Positions 42,950 to 51,192 of a DNA stretch of 64,000 nucleotides are shown here, piece after piece. Each line of letters opens with the position of its first letter. Position 1 is the stretch's first letter. The notes below the pieces were generated by a model. It saw only the letters and a list, made by a program, of their open reading frames with translations, was not told the DNA's origin and ran no database searches. Made by a program: the position numbers and the translations under genes. Source of the DNA: Aquimarina latercula DSM 2041 (GTDB taxonomy: Bacteria > Bacteroidota > Bacteroidia > Flavobacteriales > Flavobacteriaceae); the NCBI RefSeq assembly GCF_000430645.1, contig NZ_KE387185.1:469780-533779 (forward strand), read 5' to 3'.

Positions 42950-43282
42950 CTAACAAGAGATTTTTGCGTATTTAGGATCTAAGGTAGTACCATACACCTT
43001 ATAGCATTCTGTTACGGGCTTATCGTAGCTCTTTGTAAAAATAGTGGACCATCCAAATGCCCAGTTTTCTTCCACTTTTAAGTAAATAGAAGTAGCACCT
43101 TCTGGGATAGTTTCGGATTTATTCACTCCTAATGATATATCTCCAGAGTGTTTACTAAACTCCTTGCCATTTAATGTATAAGATAACGTAAAACGGGCTA
43201 CGTATCCACCTTCACACCTTATCAGAATAGAGCCTGTTTGTTTTGCATCTAAATGAGTTAATACTGCTTCTTTTAATTCCAT
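42950..43282 (-). CDS. Stand-alone cholesterol-dependent-cytolysin domain-4-like protein
   Basis: 110 residues, no signal peptide. The whole length aligns by eye with the C-terminal beta-sandwich (domain 4) of thiol-activated cytolysins: GGYVARFTLSYTLNGKEFSKHSG near the start, VNKSETIPEGATSIYLKVEENWAFGWSTIF in place of the undecapeptide region, DKPVTECYKVYGTTLDPKY at the end. The Thr-Leu pair that recognises cholesterol (T100-L101 in YGTTLDP) is kept. The undecapeptide Cys and Trp pattern (ECTGLAWEWWR) is only partly kept. There is no pore-forming domain. Probably a small sterol-, lipid- or glycan-binding module. Confidence 0.75.
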   Translation of the reverse strand: MELKEAVLTHLDAKQTGSILIRCEGGYVARFTLSYTLNGKEFSKHSGDISLGVNKSETIPEGATSIYLKVEENWAFGWSTIFTKSYDKPVTECYKVYGTTLDPKYAKISC

Positions 43283-43511
43283 GATTTATGTTATTAATCC
43301 TCTACTCTGTTTAAAATTAGGCTTTTCGAATCCGCCGATGTAATCAAAAAAGTAGCTACCCTTTAATGTGTTTTTTAATTACATTCAAAAGTATTGTAAC
43401 TGGTTGTTTTTCAATAGCGTATAAGTATCTGTTTTTATATTTAAGTATTTACTGCAATTATGCCGTAGAATTACCTGTTTGTAAAAAATTAATGGTAGGT
43501 TCAACGAAATA

Positions 43512-43536
43512 AACACGTGGTAAATACGTGTTTTTT
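43512..43536 (+). terminator. Orphan hairpin with T6 run
   Basis: AACACGT/ACGTGTT around a GGTAAAT loop, with six Ts on the plus strand. No plus-strand gene ends here, since the region from 43283 to 43636 (354 bases) is otherwise without a gene. It may end a small RNA or attenuate transcription into the next gene. I see nothing else in this stretch. Confidence 0.45.
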
Positions 43537-43636
43537 AATGGTTATTACTTGTTAATGCATTCATTATTAGCTCCAAAGGTGTTTTTTGTTTAGTTTTAAA
43601 GGAATAAACCAATTTAACGTATAAATTTTCACACAA

Positions 43637-44434
43637 ATGGAACAGGCAATCCAACCAAAACAATTAATGACTTTAGAACAAGCAGAGAAAATTGAGAGAT
43701 GGCAACAGGAAGAAGTATTGTTGTTAGCCAGACACTTTCAACGCCTAAATGAAACAAAAGGTAGGCCCTTTAGTGGATACTATACTAGAGCTAATTACTT
43801 TCAGATGGATGCTGTAGATGTTGCTATATTAAATAGCCTTAAAGATGATGGAAAAACTATTCAAAGAATTAAAACTCATATGGCATTAGAAGTAGAAGAC
43901 AAAAAGAATTTCACTTTTGTGCCAATTATAGAAGTAGACCTAGAAGATACAATCAACAATTTGTTTTTTACTTTGATTCCAAAATATAAGGAACCGGTAG
44001 AGCCAATTCAGAATGGAACAATAGGAGATCTAGATACTGGAGGAGTATTGGTGCCAGGGATTTTTAAAGAGATGATTTTAACCAATTGGAACAATCTTGA
44101 AGATAATTTGATAGATGATCTTTTTGTAGCGGTTGATACAAAAACAAGACAAAGAGAGCGAGTAAATTATTATTTAATTGATAATATTGATATAATCGAT
44201 CTTATTAATGATTCTTTATTGGGAGAAATTGAGGAGTTTATTCTCTATCCCGGAGTTGATATGAATAAGTTTCATAAAAGAGATATGATTTCGTTTACTC
44301 CAGTCATAGGAATCACTCCTGTGGGTGAAGTTATCACTGAAATTTTATCAAGGCATGCGTTATTAGAATTTACTGATGAAGAGATTTTTATAGAATATTC
44401 TAGTCCTTGTCCACCCACGTGTCCCGAAGCATAA
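43637..44434 (+). CDS. Hypothetical protein
   Basis: 265 residues, soluble, acidic. It begins with a charged helix (MEQAIQPKQLMTLEQAEKIERWQQEEVLLLARHFQRLNET) and ends in a short Cys-Pro tail (PCPPTCPEA). The middle is beta-rich (FVPIIEVDLEDTINNLFFTLIPKY, DLDTGGVLVPGIFKEMIL). I do not recognise a family. It is the first gene of a run with a 7-TM protein, a histidine kinase and a response regulator, spaced 20 bases from the next ATG, so a link to that signalling pathway is possible. Confidence 0.65.
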   Translation: MEQAIQPKQLMTLEQAEKIERWQQEEVLLLARHFQRLNETKGRPFSGYYTRANYFQMDAVDVAILNSLKDDGKTIQRIKTHMALEVEDKKNFTFVPIIEVDLEDTINNLFFTLIPKYKEPVEPIQNGTIGDLDTGGVLVPGIFKEMILTNWNNLEDNLIDDLFVAVDTKTRQRERVNYYLIDNIDIIDLINDSLLGEIEEFILYPGVDMNKFHKRDMISFTPVIGITPVGEVITEILSRHALLEFTDEEIFIEYSSPCPPTCPEA

Positions 44435-44454
44435 AGGACAAAAATTCAATTCGA

Positions 44455-45105
44455 ATGAGTAAAGAACTTTTTGATAGTTTACGTCTGATTTCATCTTTTA
44501 TAGTGGTTATACCTTTAATATTATCAATATTTAAATTCAAATCATTATCCGCAACCCAACTAAAACTATTTTATTTACTCATAATCGTTTTTATAGTTGA
44601 ATTCATTGCTAATATATTATGGTATCAAAAAATTAATAATCTCCCTCTTTATCACTTTTATGCAGTGATCGAGTTTATATTAATTATTAATATCTATAGA
44701 ATTGTACTGTCAAAAATTTTCCCAAAACAGTTTTTTATTATTCTGGGGATTACATTTACTGTTTTTGCCATAACAAATACGCTATTTTTTCAAAATTTAA
44801 ATACATTTAATTCTAATGTAACGACACTTTTAGGTATCATAGTAATATTTCTTTCACTTAGTTATTTTTATGCTTTATTAAAGGAAGTAAAATACAATGC
44901 GCTGGAAACCAATCCTATGTTTTGGATCAATGCTGGTTTTTTAATTTATTTTTCCAGTAACTTAATCCTGTTTTTTATTAATAACAATATGTTTCAAGGG
45001 TCTACAGAAGCTAGTTATCTCGTTTGGGGACTCCATGCTATTGTAAACATTGTATTGACAATTTTTTATACCATCGCTTTATGGGTGAATCCGAAGAAGC
45101 CATAG
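44455..45105 (+). CDS. Seven-transmembrane protein, likely sensor partner
   Basis: 216 residues from MSKELFDSL. The earlier in-frame TTG at 44407 lies inside the preceding gene. Seven hydrophobic segments fill the protein (starting near 8, 33, 60, 87, 113, 147 and 179), with short loops and no extra domain. The gene overlaps the kinase gene by 25 bases and the kinase has no sensor domain of its own, so I infer that this protein is the separate sensing component. No family name is certain. Confidence 0.65.
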   Translation: MSKELFDSLRLISSFIVVIPLILSIFKFKSLSATQLKLFYLLIIVFIVEFIANILWYQKINNLPLYHFYAVIEFILIINIYRIVLSKIFPKQFFIILGITFTVFAITNTLFFQNLNTFNSNVTTLLGIIVIFLSLSYFYALLKEVKYNALETNPMFWINAGFLIYFSSNLILFFINNNMFQGSTEASYLVWGLHAIVNIVLTIFYTIALWVNPKKP

Positions 45106-45860
45106 CATTAAAGATTATTATCATTGGTATGATAGTGATTTTTTTATTATCACTATCAGTGATTGTATTTTTTATTATTTATCAGCGAAGACTATTAGAA
45201 CAACAAAAAAGGCATCAAAAAGCAGAGTCAGATTATCAAAAGGAGTTACTAAAAACGGCTATCCAAAGTCAAGAAGTAGAACGCAGCAGAATCGCAAAGG
45301 AATTACATGACGATGTTGGAGCTATGTTAACAACTACTAAATTATATATTGGTCAAATAACTCATGAATTAAATCCAGAAGAATTAACAACGATAGCAGA
45401 TAAAATAAGTGGTTTTTTTGATGATATGATACAGAGTGTACGCAGTATTTCTAAAGATTTAAGACCTGTAGTATTAGAAAAATTGGGATTTATGGAGGCC
45501 ATAGATAGTTTAGTGCAAACCATACGAGACACTGGTAAAATCAATATTTCTTTTATAAATAACACCACATATTCTGTATCTAAGACAAAAGAGCTAAATC
45601 TTTATAGAATTATTCAGGAGTTAATTACCAATACACTTAAACACGCAGAAGCTACAGAAATAAAAATCGAAATGAAAAATGAAAAAGAGACATTAATCAT
45701 TGTTTATGAGGATGATGGAAAAGGTTTAAATCAAAAACAGCTTCAATATAGAAAAGGATTAGGACTAAAAAATATAGAAAGCAGGTTGTCCATTTTATCA
45801 GGAACCATTAGCTTTTTAGAAGAAAAATCTGGAATGAAAGTATTACTCAAAATACCATAG
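45081..45860 (+). CDS. Sensor histidine kinase (HisKA_3 type)
   Basis: 259 residues from MGESEEAIALK, which overlaps the 7-TM gene. One N-terminal membrane helix (10-34) precedes a coiled coil and the DHp helix with IAKELHDDVGAML (phospho-acceptor His76). The ATP domain shows ELITNTLKHAEATEI (N-box) and YEDDGKGL (G1), then KGLGLKNIESRLSILSG. It lacks PAS, HAMP or periplasmic domains. It is a NarX/DesK-type kinase whose input must come from another protein. Confidence 0.9.
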   Translation: MGESEEAIALKIIIIGMIVIFLLSLSVIVFFIIYQRRLLEQQKRHQKAESDYQKELLKTAIQSQEVERSRIAKELHDDVGAMLTTTKLYIGQITHELNPEELTTIADKISGFFDDMIQSVRSISKDLRPVVLEKLGFMEAIDSLVQTIRDTGKINISFINNTTYSVSKTKELNLYRIIQELITNTLKHAEATEIKIEMKNEKETLIIVYEDDGKGLNQKQLQYRKGLGLKNIESRLSILSGTISFLEEKSGMKVLLKIP

Positions 45861-45893
45861 TAAATGCACTCTTAACAACCTAAATAAATACCC

Positions 45894-46547
45894 ATGGAAA
45901 TTATAAAACTAGGATTAGTAGATGATCATAATTTGTTTCGAGAAGGGATTAAATCACTTTTGGATAAAATGGACAATATAGAACTGGTTTTAGAAGCTGT
46001 AAGCGGCAAAGATCTATTAGCTAAATTAAATAAACTTGTTCCAGATGTGATTCTATTAGATTTAGAAATGGAAGAAATGAATGGAGTAGACGCTACGTTA
46101 AAAATAAAAGAGTCATATCCAAATATGAAAGTTATTATTCTCACTATGCATAAAGAAGAGCGAATGATATCATATTTGATGGAAGTTGGAGCTAATGGAT
46201 ACTTGCTTAAAGATACCAATCCACAAGAATTAGAGGATGCAATACGATCTGTATGTGATAAAGGTTTTTATTTTAATCCTTTTGTTTCTCAGGCGTTACT
46301 GAAAGGATTAAAGAATAAGTCCAACAAGCCTCCTGTAATTGGAAAAGATTATCATCTTACTACTAGAGAGTTAGAAGTGTTGGAGTTGGTGACCAAAGAA
46401 TTTACGACGGCAGAAATTGCGGCGGAATTATTTTTGAGTGTTCGAACCATAGAAGGCCATCGAAAAAATTTAATGATGAAATTAGAGGTAAAAAACACTG
46501 CGGGATTGATTATTAAAGCAGTACGAGAGAAGATTATTTCTGTCTAA
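45894..46547 (+). CDS. NarL/LuxR-type response regulator
   Basis: 217 residues. Receiver domain with acidic residues DDHNLFREG (Asp10-Asp11) and phosphoacceptor in DVILLDLEMEEMNG (Asp56), then Thr and Lys of the switch (LTMHKEE, LLKDTNP). The C-terminal LuxR HTH is LTTRELEVLELVTKEFTTAEIAAELFLSVRTIEGHRKNLMMKLEVKNTAGLI. It pairs with the kinase 33 bases upstream. A terminator follows directly. Confidence 0.93.
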   Translation: MEIIKLGLVDDHNLFREGIKSLLDKMDNIELVLEAVSGKDLLAKLNKLVPDVILLDLEMEEMNGVDATLKIKESYPNMKVIILTMHKEERMISYLMEVGANGYLLKDTNPQELEDAIRSVCDKGFYFNPFVSQALLKGLKNKSNKPPVIGKDYHLTTRELEVLELVTKEFTTAEIAAELFLSVRTIEGHRKNLMMKLEVKNTAGLIIKAVREKIISV

Positions 46548-46560
46548 AAACAATCATAAA

Positions 46561-46595
46561 AAGGCCTCACAGATTATTGAAATTTGTGAGGCCTG
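46561..46595 (+). terminator. Hairpin terminator of signalling cluster
   Basis: AGGCCTCACA/TGTGAGGCCT with a short loop, 15 bases past the response-regulator stop. The tail (GATATTTT) is T-rich. Confidence 0.75.
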
Positions 46596-46635
46596 ATATT
46601 TTAAGAGATAAGAAAACCTATATGTTCAATAGATA

Positions 46636-47226
46636 TTATACGTGTTTTCCTTTTTCCCAACCGTGTTTTCCGAGATATTGTTCGCCAGATTCAATAGCGC
46701 CTTCTTCTACGGTAGTTCCCATAGAGTCATTCCAACGATTTAGATATCCAAACAAAGAAATCACACCAAGCATTTCTACGATTTCACCTTCATCCCAATA
46801 TTTATAAAGTTCTGTTTTGATAGCCTCATCAACATTGTTAGGTACCAAAGAAGCAGCAAGTGAAAAATCTAGTGCAGCACGTTCCGCATCACTAAAAGCT
46901 GGGTGTGTTTTATATTCCCAAATATTATCTAACTGTTCCTGTTCTGCACCATAACGTTCTGCAGCACGTATAGCGTGCGCTTGACAATATCTACATCCTG
47001 TAGCATTACTACTTACCCAAGCAATCATACGTTTTAGAGCAGAGGTTACACGACCTTCATTTGCCATAACCGCTTTGTTAAGATTAATAAAGGCTTTAGA
47101 AATGGCTGGTCTTCGCTGCATGGTCAATACAGAATTTGGACAGAAACCTAAGGTTTCGTTAAAGAATTCCGCCAATTCTTTGGTTTCTATATCATGTTCT
47201 GCGGATAGAGGTGTAACTAATGGCAT
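46636..47226 (-). CDS. Carboxymuconolactone decarboxylase/AhpD-like peroxidase-related protein
   Basis: 196 residues. The redox motif is ATGCRYCQAHAIRAAERYG (CxxC plus His, as in AhpD). The N-terminal LSAEHDIETKELAEFFNETLGFCPNSVLTMQRRP and later DFSLAASLVPNNVDEAI match peroxidase-related CMD proteins. It may scavenge peroxides or alkyl hydroperoxides with a thiol donor, and the physiological donor is unknown. Divergent from recJ. A minus-strand -7 box (TAGTTTTG) lies at 47275-47282. Confidence 0.88.
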   Translation of the reverse strand: MPLVTPLSAEHDIETKELAEFFNETLGFCPNSVLTMQRRPAISKAFINLNKAVMANEGRVTSALKRMIAWVSSNATGCRYCQAHAIRAAERYGAEQEQLDNIWEYKTHPAFSDAERAALDFSLAASLVPNNVDEAIKTELYKYWDEGEIVEMLGVISLFGYLNRWNDSMGTTVEEGAIESGEQYLGKHGWEKGKHV

Positions 47227-47274
47227 GTGTATGTATATTTTTTTGAGTTAATTTAATTTTAGCAAACCAAAATA

Positions 47275-47282
47275 CAAAACTA
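47275..47282 (-). promoter_or_regulatory. TAnnTTTG -7 box for CMD-family gene
   Basis: TAGTTTTG on the minus strand, about 49 bases before the ATG. The preceding intergenic segment also holds TTTTGAGTTAAT on the plus strand at 47241-47252. Confidence 0.5.
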
Positions 47283-47348
47283 ATGTCAAACCGGAACGAG
47301 TAGCGATGTTTTTTGTACTTTGGTTTTTTAAATAATTTCGGAAGGATA

Positions 47349-49040
47349 ATGCCAATGAGATGGACGCTTAGACCAAAACCAAATATTACTGCAATTACCA
47401 ACCTGTCAAAAGCACTTAATGTAGATGAAATCATTGCTTCTTTACTAGTTCAAAGAGGAGTTGATACATTCGATCAAGCTAAACAGTTTTTTAGACCTTC
47501 CTTAAAAGATTTACATGATCCTTTTTTGATGAAAGATATGGATATTGCTGTTTCTAGAATAGAAAAAGCAATATCAGATGAAGAGAATATTATGGTTTAT
47601 GGAGATTATGATGTAGATGGAACTACTTCTGTAGCTCTGATGTCTTCGTATTTAGAAACCATTACATCACAAGTAGCAACATATATTCCGGATCGATATG
47701 CAGAAGGATATGGGGTTTCTTATCAAGGAATTGATTATGCCTCTGATAATGATATTTCACTTATTGTAGCGTTGGATTGTGGTATAAAAGCAATAGAAAA
47801 GGTGGCATATGCAAAATCAAAAGGAATTGATTTTATCATTTGTGATCATCATAGACCGGGAGATATAATTCCAAAAGCAATTGCAGTATTGGATCCTAAG
47901 AGAGAAGATTGTGATTATCCTTATAAAGAATTATGTGGTTGTGGAGTAGGTTTCAAACTAATACAAGCTATTGCTTCTAAAAGAGGTGATTCTATAGAAG
48001 ATCTTCTAATATATTTAGACCTTGTTGCTACAGCAATCGGAGCGGATATTGTTCCGATAACAGGAGAGAATAGGGTGCTTGCTTATTTTGGTTTAAAAGT
48101 AATAAATCAAAATCCAAGAACAGGTTTTAAAGCAATGTTATCGCAAGTAAAAAAGAAAACGCTAACAATTACTGATGTAGTATTTATGTTGGCTCCTAGA
48201 ATTAATGCAGCAGGAAGAATGAAACATGGATTGCATGCGGTAAACTTGCTTAAGGAGAATGATTTAGAGCTTGCATTACAATATGCTTCTGAGATAGAAA
48301 CGTATAATAGTGATCGAAAAGATGCTGATAAAAGTATTACTGAAGAAGCTTTAGAGCAAATAAGCCAAAATTCTGAAGAAGATAAATTCACAACAGTAGT
48401 TTATGATGAGAATTGGCATAAAGGAGTAATCGGAATTGTAGCATCCAGACTTACAGAAACATATTATCGACCAACCTTAGTTTTCACAAAGAGTGGCTCT
48501 AAGTTAGCCGCTTCTGCCAGATCAGTTAAAGGATTTGATGTATATAACGCATTGAATGAATGCGCAGAATATATAGAACAATTTGGAGGTCATAAATACG
48601 CAGCAGGATTAACATTGAAAGAAGAACAGTATGAGCCGTTTAAGAAAAAATTTGAAGAAGTAGTAGCTACCACTATCGACAAAAGATTATTGACACCAGA
48701 AATAATGATAGATACAACAATGGAGTTGGATCAAATTACACCTAAGTTTTTTAGAATTTTAAAACAATTTGCACCCTTTGGTCCAGGGAATCTGGCGCCT
48801 GTGTTTATGACAGAAAATGTAAAAGATACGGGGTATGCAAAATGCGTAGGAGCAGATGAGAAACATTTAAAGTGCAAGATGCAAAAAAATGGATTGGCAA
48901 TAGGAGGAATTGGTTTTAATCTAGGACCTAAATTTAATTTGATATCCGATAATAAGAATGTGAAAGTAGCATATAACATTGATGAAAATGAGTGGAACGG
49001 AACAGTTTCTCTACAATTGAAGTTAAAAGATATAATTTAA
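47349..49040 (+). CDS. recJ: Single-stranded-DNA-specific exonuclease RecJ
   Basis: 563 residues from MPMRWTL. The longer frame to 47313 starts with TTG and lacks similarity. DHH-family motifs are in order: VYGDYDVDGTTSVAL (motif I), LDCGIKAIEK, FIICDHHRPG (DHH), VLDPKRED, then GCGVGFKLIQA, and the DHHA1 domain with GHKYAAGLTL near 420. Length is near the E. coli 577. A 5'-3' exonuclease for recombination and mismatch repair, Mn/Mg dependent. Confidence 0.95.
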   Translation: MPMRWTLRPKPNITAITNLSKALNVDEIIASLLVQRGVDTFDQAKQFFRPSLKDLHDPFLMKDMDIAVSRIEKAISDEENIMVYGDYDVDGTTSVALMSSYLETITSQVATYIPDRYAEGYGVSYQGIDYASDNDISLIVALDCGIKAIEKVAYAKSKGIDFIICDHHRPGDIIPKAIAVLDPKREDCDYPYKELCGCGVGFKLIQAIASKRGDSIEDLLIYLDLVATAIGADIVPITGENRVLAYFGLKVINQNPRTGFKAMLSQVKKKTLTITDVVFMLAPRINAAGRMKHGLHAVNLLKENDLELALQYASEIETYNSDRKDADKSITEEALEQISQNSEEDKFTTVVYDENWHKGVIGIVASRLTETYYRPTLVFTKSGSKLAASARSVKGFDVYNALNECAEYIEQFGGHKYAAGLTLKEEQYEPFKKKFEEVVATTIDKRLLTPEIMIDTTMELDQITPKFFRILKQFAPFGPGNLAPVFMTENVKDTGYAKCVGADEKHLKCKMQKNGLAIGGIGFNLGPKFNLISDNKNVKVAYNIDENEWNGTVSLQLKLKDII

Positions 49041-49074
49041 TCTATTTTTATTTAGATTAATTATAAATAATTAA

Positions 49075-49082
49075 TATTTTTG
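49075..49082 (+). promoter_or_regulatory. TAnnTTTG -7 box
   Basis: TATTTTTG, 18 bases before the ATG of the small Cys-rich gene, so this gene probably has its own promoter apart from recJ. Confidence 0.5.
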
Positions 49083-49100
49083 AATCAAATATGATTCAGA

Positions 49101-49448
49101 ATGAGTGCTATAGATAGAATTTACAGTAATAAAATTGGAATATCTTTCTTTTGGAGAAAACAAAAATCAGATGATTCGCCAAAAGTTCAATTGGTATTTA
49201 GGGATATTGGATTTTTACTTACCTTAAATGAACTTAAGGATTTTTCGGATTCATGCAGACTTACCGAGCAATCTCAATGTTGTGATCAATGTAGTCATAA
49301 TTGCAGATCACTATTACTTAGAACGCCATCTGATAAAATTGATTTAGCAATAAGTAAAGATGAACTAGAACAAGTACATGAGTTAATCAACGGTACTGTT
49401 TTTAGAGTAGAATTACAAAAATGGATAACCAGTACTGGACGAAACTAA
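49101..49448 (+). CDS. Small protein with a CC-x2-C-x3-C cluster
   Basis: 115 residues, cytosolic. The centre holds LTEQSQCCDQCSHNCRSLLLRTP, with four closely spaced cysteines (residues about 59, 60, 63 and 67) plus a fifth earlier in DSCRL. This could bind zinc or iron, but the spacing is not one of the classic ones I know. N-terminal part RIYSNKIGISFFWRKQK and C-terminal SKDELEQVHELINGTVF look compact. Unrecognised family. Follows recJ on the same strand by 60 bases and is convergent with a hydrolase gene. Confidence 0.6.
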   Translation: MSAIDRIYSNKIGISFFWRKQKSDDSPKVQLVFRDIGFLLTLNELKDFSDSCRLTEQSQCCDQCSHNCRSLLLRTPSDKIDLAISKDELEQVHELINGTVFRVELQKWITSTGRN

Positions 49449-49458
49449 TAGTATTTTT

Positions 49459-50391
49459 CTATCGAAGAAAATCCAAAATTTTATAAGATATTTCTTCTGC
49501 TTTAGTTTCTTGTATAAAATGTTTTTCATCTATAAAATGAATATCTGCCTCATCAATTTTCAGGGCATTTGTCACTTTAGTTTGTTGAGGAGTCCATTGT
49601 AACATGGTGTCATGAATCCCCCAAATAACTGCAACAGGAATTTCAATATTTTCAAAAACTAAAGAATAATCAGGAAAATAATTACAAGTTCTTGTAAAGA
49701 AATAATACATTCCATCAGTTTTACCTTCTAATAAAGGAGTTTTATAACCCTCTACATCTATTTCGTTTAACGTATTTTCTTTAAGCCCTTCTTTGAATAA
49801 TGATTTCAGAAGTGTATTGGTTGTAACTCCATTCCGATAGGACCACATTGCAGCTTTAGCAGCTGGACCAGGACTAAATCGTATTGGCGGATAAAAACCT
49901 TCCTCATACAATAATGTATTTAGTATAATAAGTTCTTCAATTCGTTTAGGAGCTTGATTAAAGAGCTCCCAAGTCCATACACCTCCTACATCGTGCATTA
50001 CGTGAGACCAATATTCAATACCTAAACCATCCATTAAAGCAAGAAGCCTTTTTACATGTTCTTTTTCACTATAAATTTTATATCCTTCTGGAGAATCGCT
50101 AGAACCATATCCTAACATATCTGGAACAATAACTCGATAGCCTCCAGCAACCAGAGGGTCTATCATTTTACGATATAGCCATCCAGAAGTAGGAACCCCA
50201 TGAAGAAGTACAATTGCCGGTCCACTTCCTTTATCTATATATTTAATTATGCCATCTTTACTTGGAAATGATCGTTGTTGGGCTCTAAATTCTTCATAAG
50301 TCATTTGACCTTTTCTGATTTTAGTATTCTGATATGGTTTGCACCCAAAAACAATTACTACGATTAGAAGTAATAAAGAAAGCTTCTTCAT
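49459..50391 (-). CDS. Alpha/beta hydrolase with Asp nucleophile (lipoprotein)
   Basis: 310 residues. Lipobox IVFGC (Cys17) suggests membrane anchoring. The oxyanion region is IVLLHGVPTSGWLYRKM, then PDMLGYGSSDSPEGY. The nucleophile elbow is VMHDVGGVWTW, with Asp rather than Ser, as in haloalkane dehalogenases and epoxide hydrolases. The late His is in IDEKHFIQETKAEEI. The dehalogenase or epoxide hydrolase activity is inferred from the Asp, not proven. Confidence 0.82.
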   Translation of the reverse strand: MKKLSLLLLIVVIVFGCKPYQNTKIRKGQMTYEEFRAQQRSFPSKDGIIKYIDKGSGPAIVLLHGVPTSGWLYRKMIDPLVAGGYRVIVPDMLGYGSSDSPEGYKIYSEKEHVKRLLALMDGLGIEYWSHVMHDVGGVWTWELFNQAPKRIEELIILNTLLYEEGFYPPIRFSPGPAAKAAMWSYRNGVTTNTLLKSLFKEGLKENTLNEIDVEGYKTPLLEGKTDGMYYFFTRTCNYFPDYSLVFENIEIPVAVIWGIHDTMLQWTPQQTKVTNALKIDEADIHFIDEKHFIQETKAEEISYKILDFLR

Positions 50392-50505
50392 TTAGATTGA
50401 CAATTTGTGAGGTAGCAATTTACTTAAAATCATTTTTTTATACTATTAGATTTAACAAATTTCTAGTACCTCTATTTATATATTATATTAATGGGGGCGT
50501 TTGAT

Positions 50506-51144
50506 CTATTCTGTTATAACAATACCATTTAATAATTCTTCGGCAACAGGCTTATATTCCTCTAAAAGATTTTGAGATGTGTATGCTAAAAATTGAACAG
50601 ATCCTTCTTCATTCGAAAAATAGTACCCGTAATAAGAAATCTTTATTCCTTGCATAGTACCGTTCATCTGCATCAATAACATTTTCAGTCCATTGACCAT
50701 TCTGTATTCTTCTTTTACAACTTGTATGTCAGGAGCAATTTCTCTTCCATTTTCAAGTGCTAATTCTTTAAATGATTCTAGAGGGATTTCTACTTTTTCA
50801 GTAATAATTATAGCATATAAATCTTCTCCACGTAATTGAAGTTCGTACTCAGCATCATCATTATTAACCCCTTTTTTAAAAGACCATTTTTTGGGGTTTA
50901 ACCAAAATCCTAATTTAGTACTGTTGCTTTTTAATAAGAAAGTTGATTTCTCACTTTTTTCGAATGTAGCAGGATTCGTAGTAATTTCTTTTTCAATTTC
51001 CTCTTCTTGATTTAAGTATTTCCACGTGCCATCGGTATATAAAATTACTTCTTCACCAGTTTCCGTTACAGCATTTGTTTGAGCTTGTAATGAACTAGTG
51101 ATCAAAAGAACAATTATAGAAAGTAATGAGTAGTTGTTTTTCAT
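50506..51144 (-). CDS. Secreted protein of unknown function
   Basis: 212 residues with a signal peptide (about 1-21, ending SLQAQ). After it, TGEEVILYTDGTWKYLN is a short conserved opening found in many flavobacterial exported proteins. A beta-rich domain follows: KLGFWLNPKKWSFKKGVNNDDAEYELQLRGEDLYAIIITEKVEIPLESFKELAL, then KMLLMQMNGTMQGIKISYYGYYFSNEEG. No enzyme motifs. Probably periplasmic. Confidence 0.65.
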   Translation of the reverse strand: MKNNYSLLSIIVLLITSSLQAQTNAVTETGEEVILYTDGTWKYLNQEEEIEKEITTNPATFEKSEKSTFLLKSNSTKLGFWLNPKKWSFKKGVNNDDAEYELQLRGEDLYAIIITEKVEIPLESFKELALENGREIAPDIQVVKEEYRMVNGLKMLLMQMNGTMQGIKISYYGYYFSNEEGSVQFLAYTSQNLLEEYKPVAEELLNGIVITE

Positions 51145-51166
51145 TATTGTAGATGTTTATATTGTA

Positions 51167-51174
51167 CAAATCTA
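51167..51174 (-). promoter_or_regulatory. TAnnTTTG -7 box for the secreted-protein gene
   Basis: Minus-strand TAGATTTG, 22 bases before the ATG at 51144, giving a leader of about 15 bases. Confidence 0.45.
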
Positions 51175-51192
51175 TTAGATTTTATTTTATAA

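Noticed and set aside
47241-47252. Another TTTTGAGTTAAT upstream of recJ
   Set aside because: It lies in the leader of the CMD-family gene and points toward recJ, which is not a stress-island gene. The distance (about 98 bases) is outside the 58-81 range. Treated as chance.
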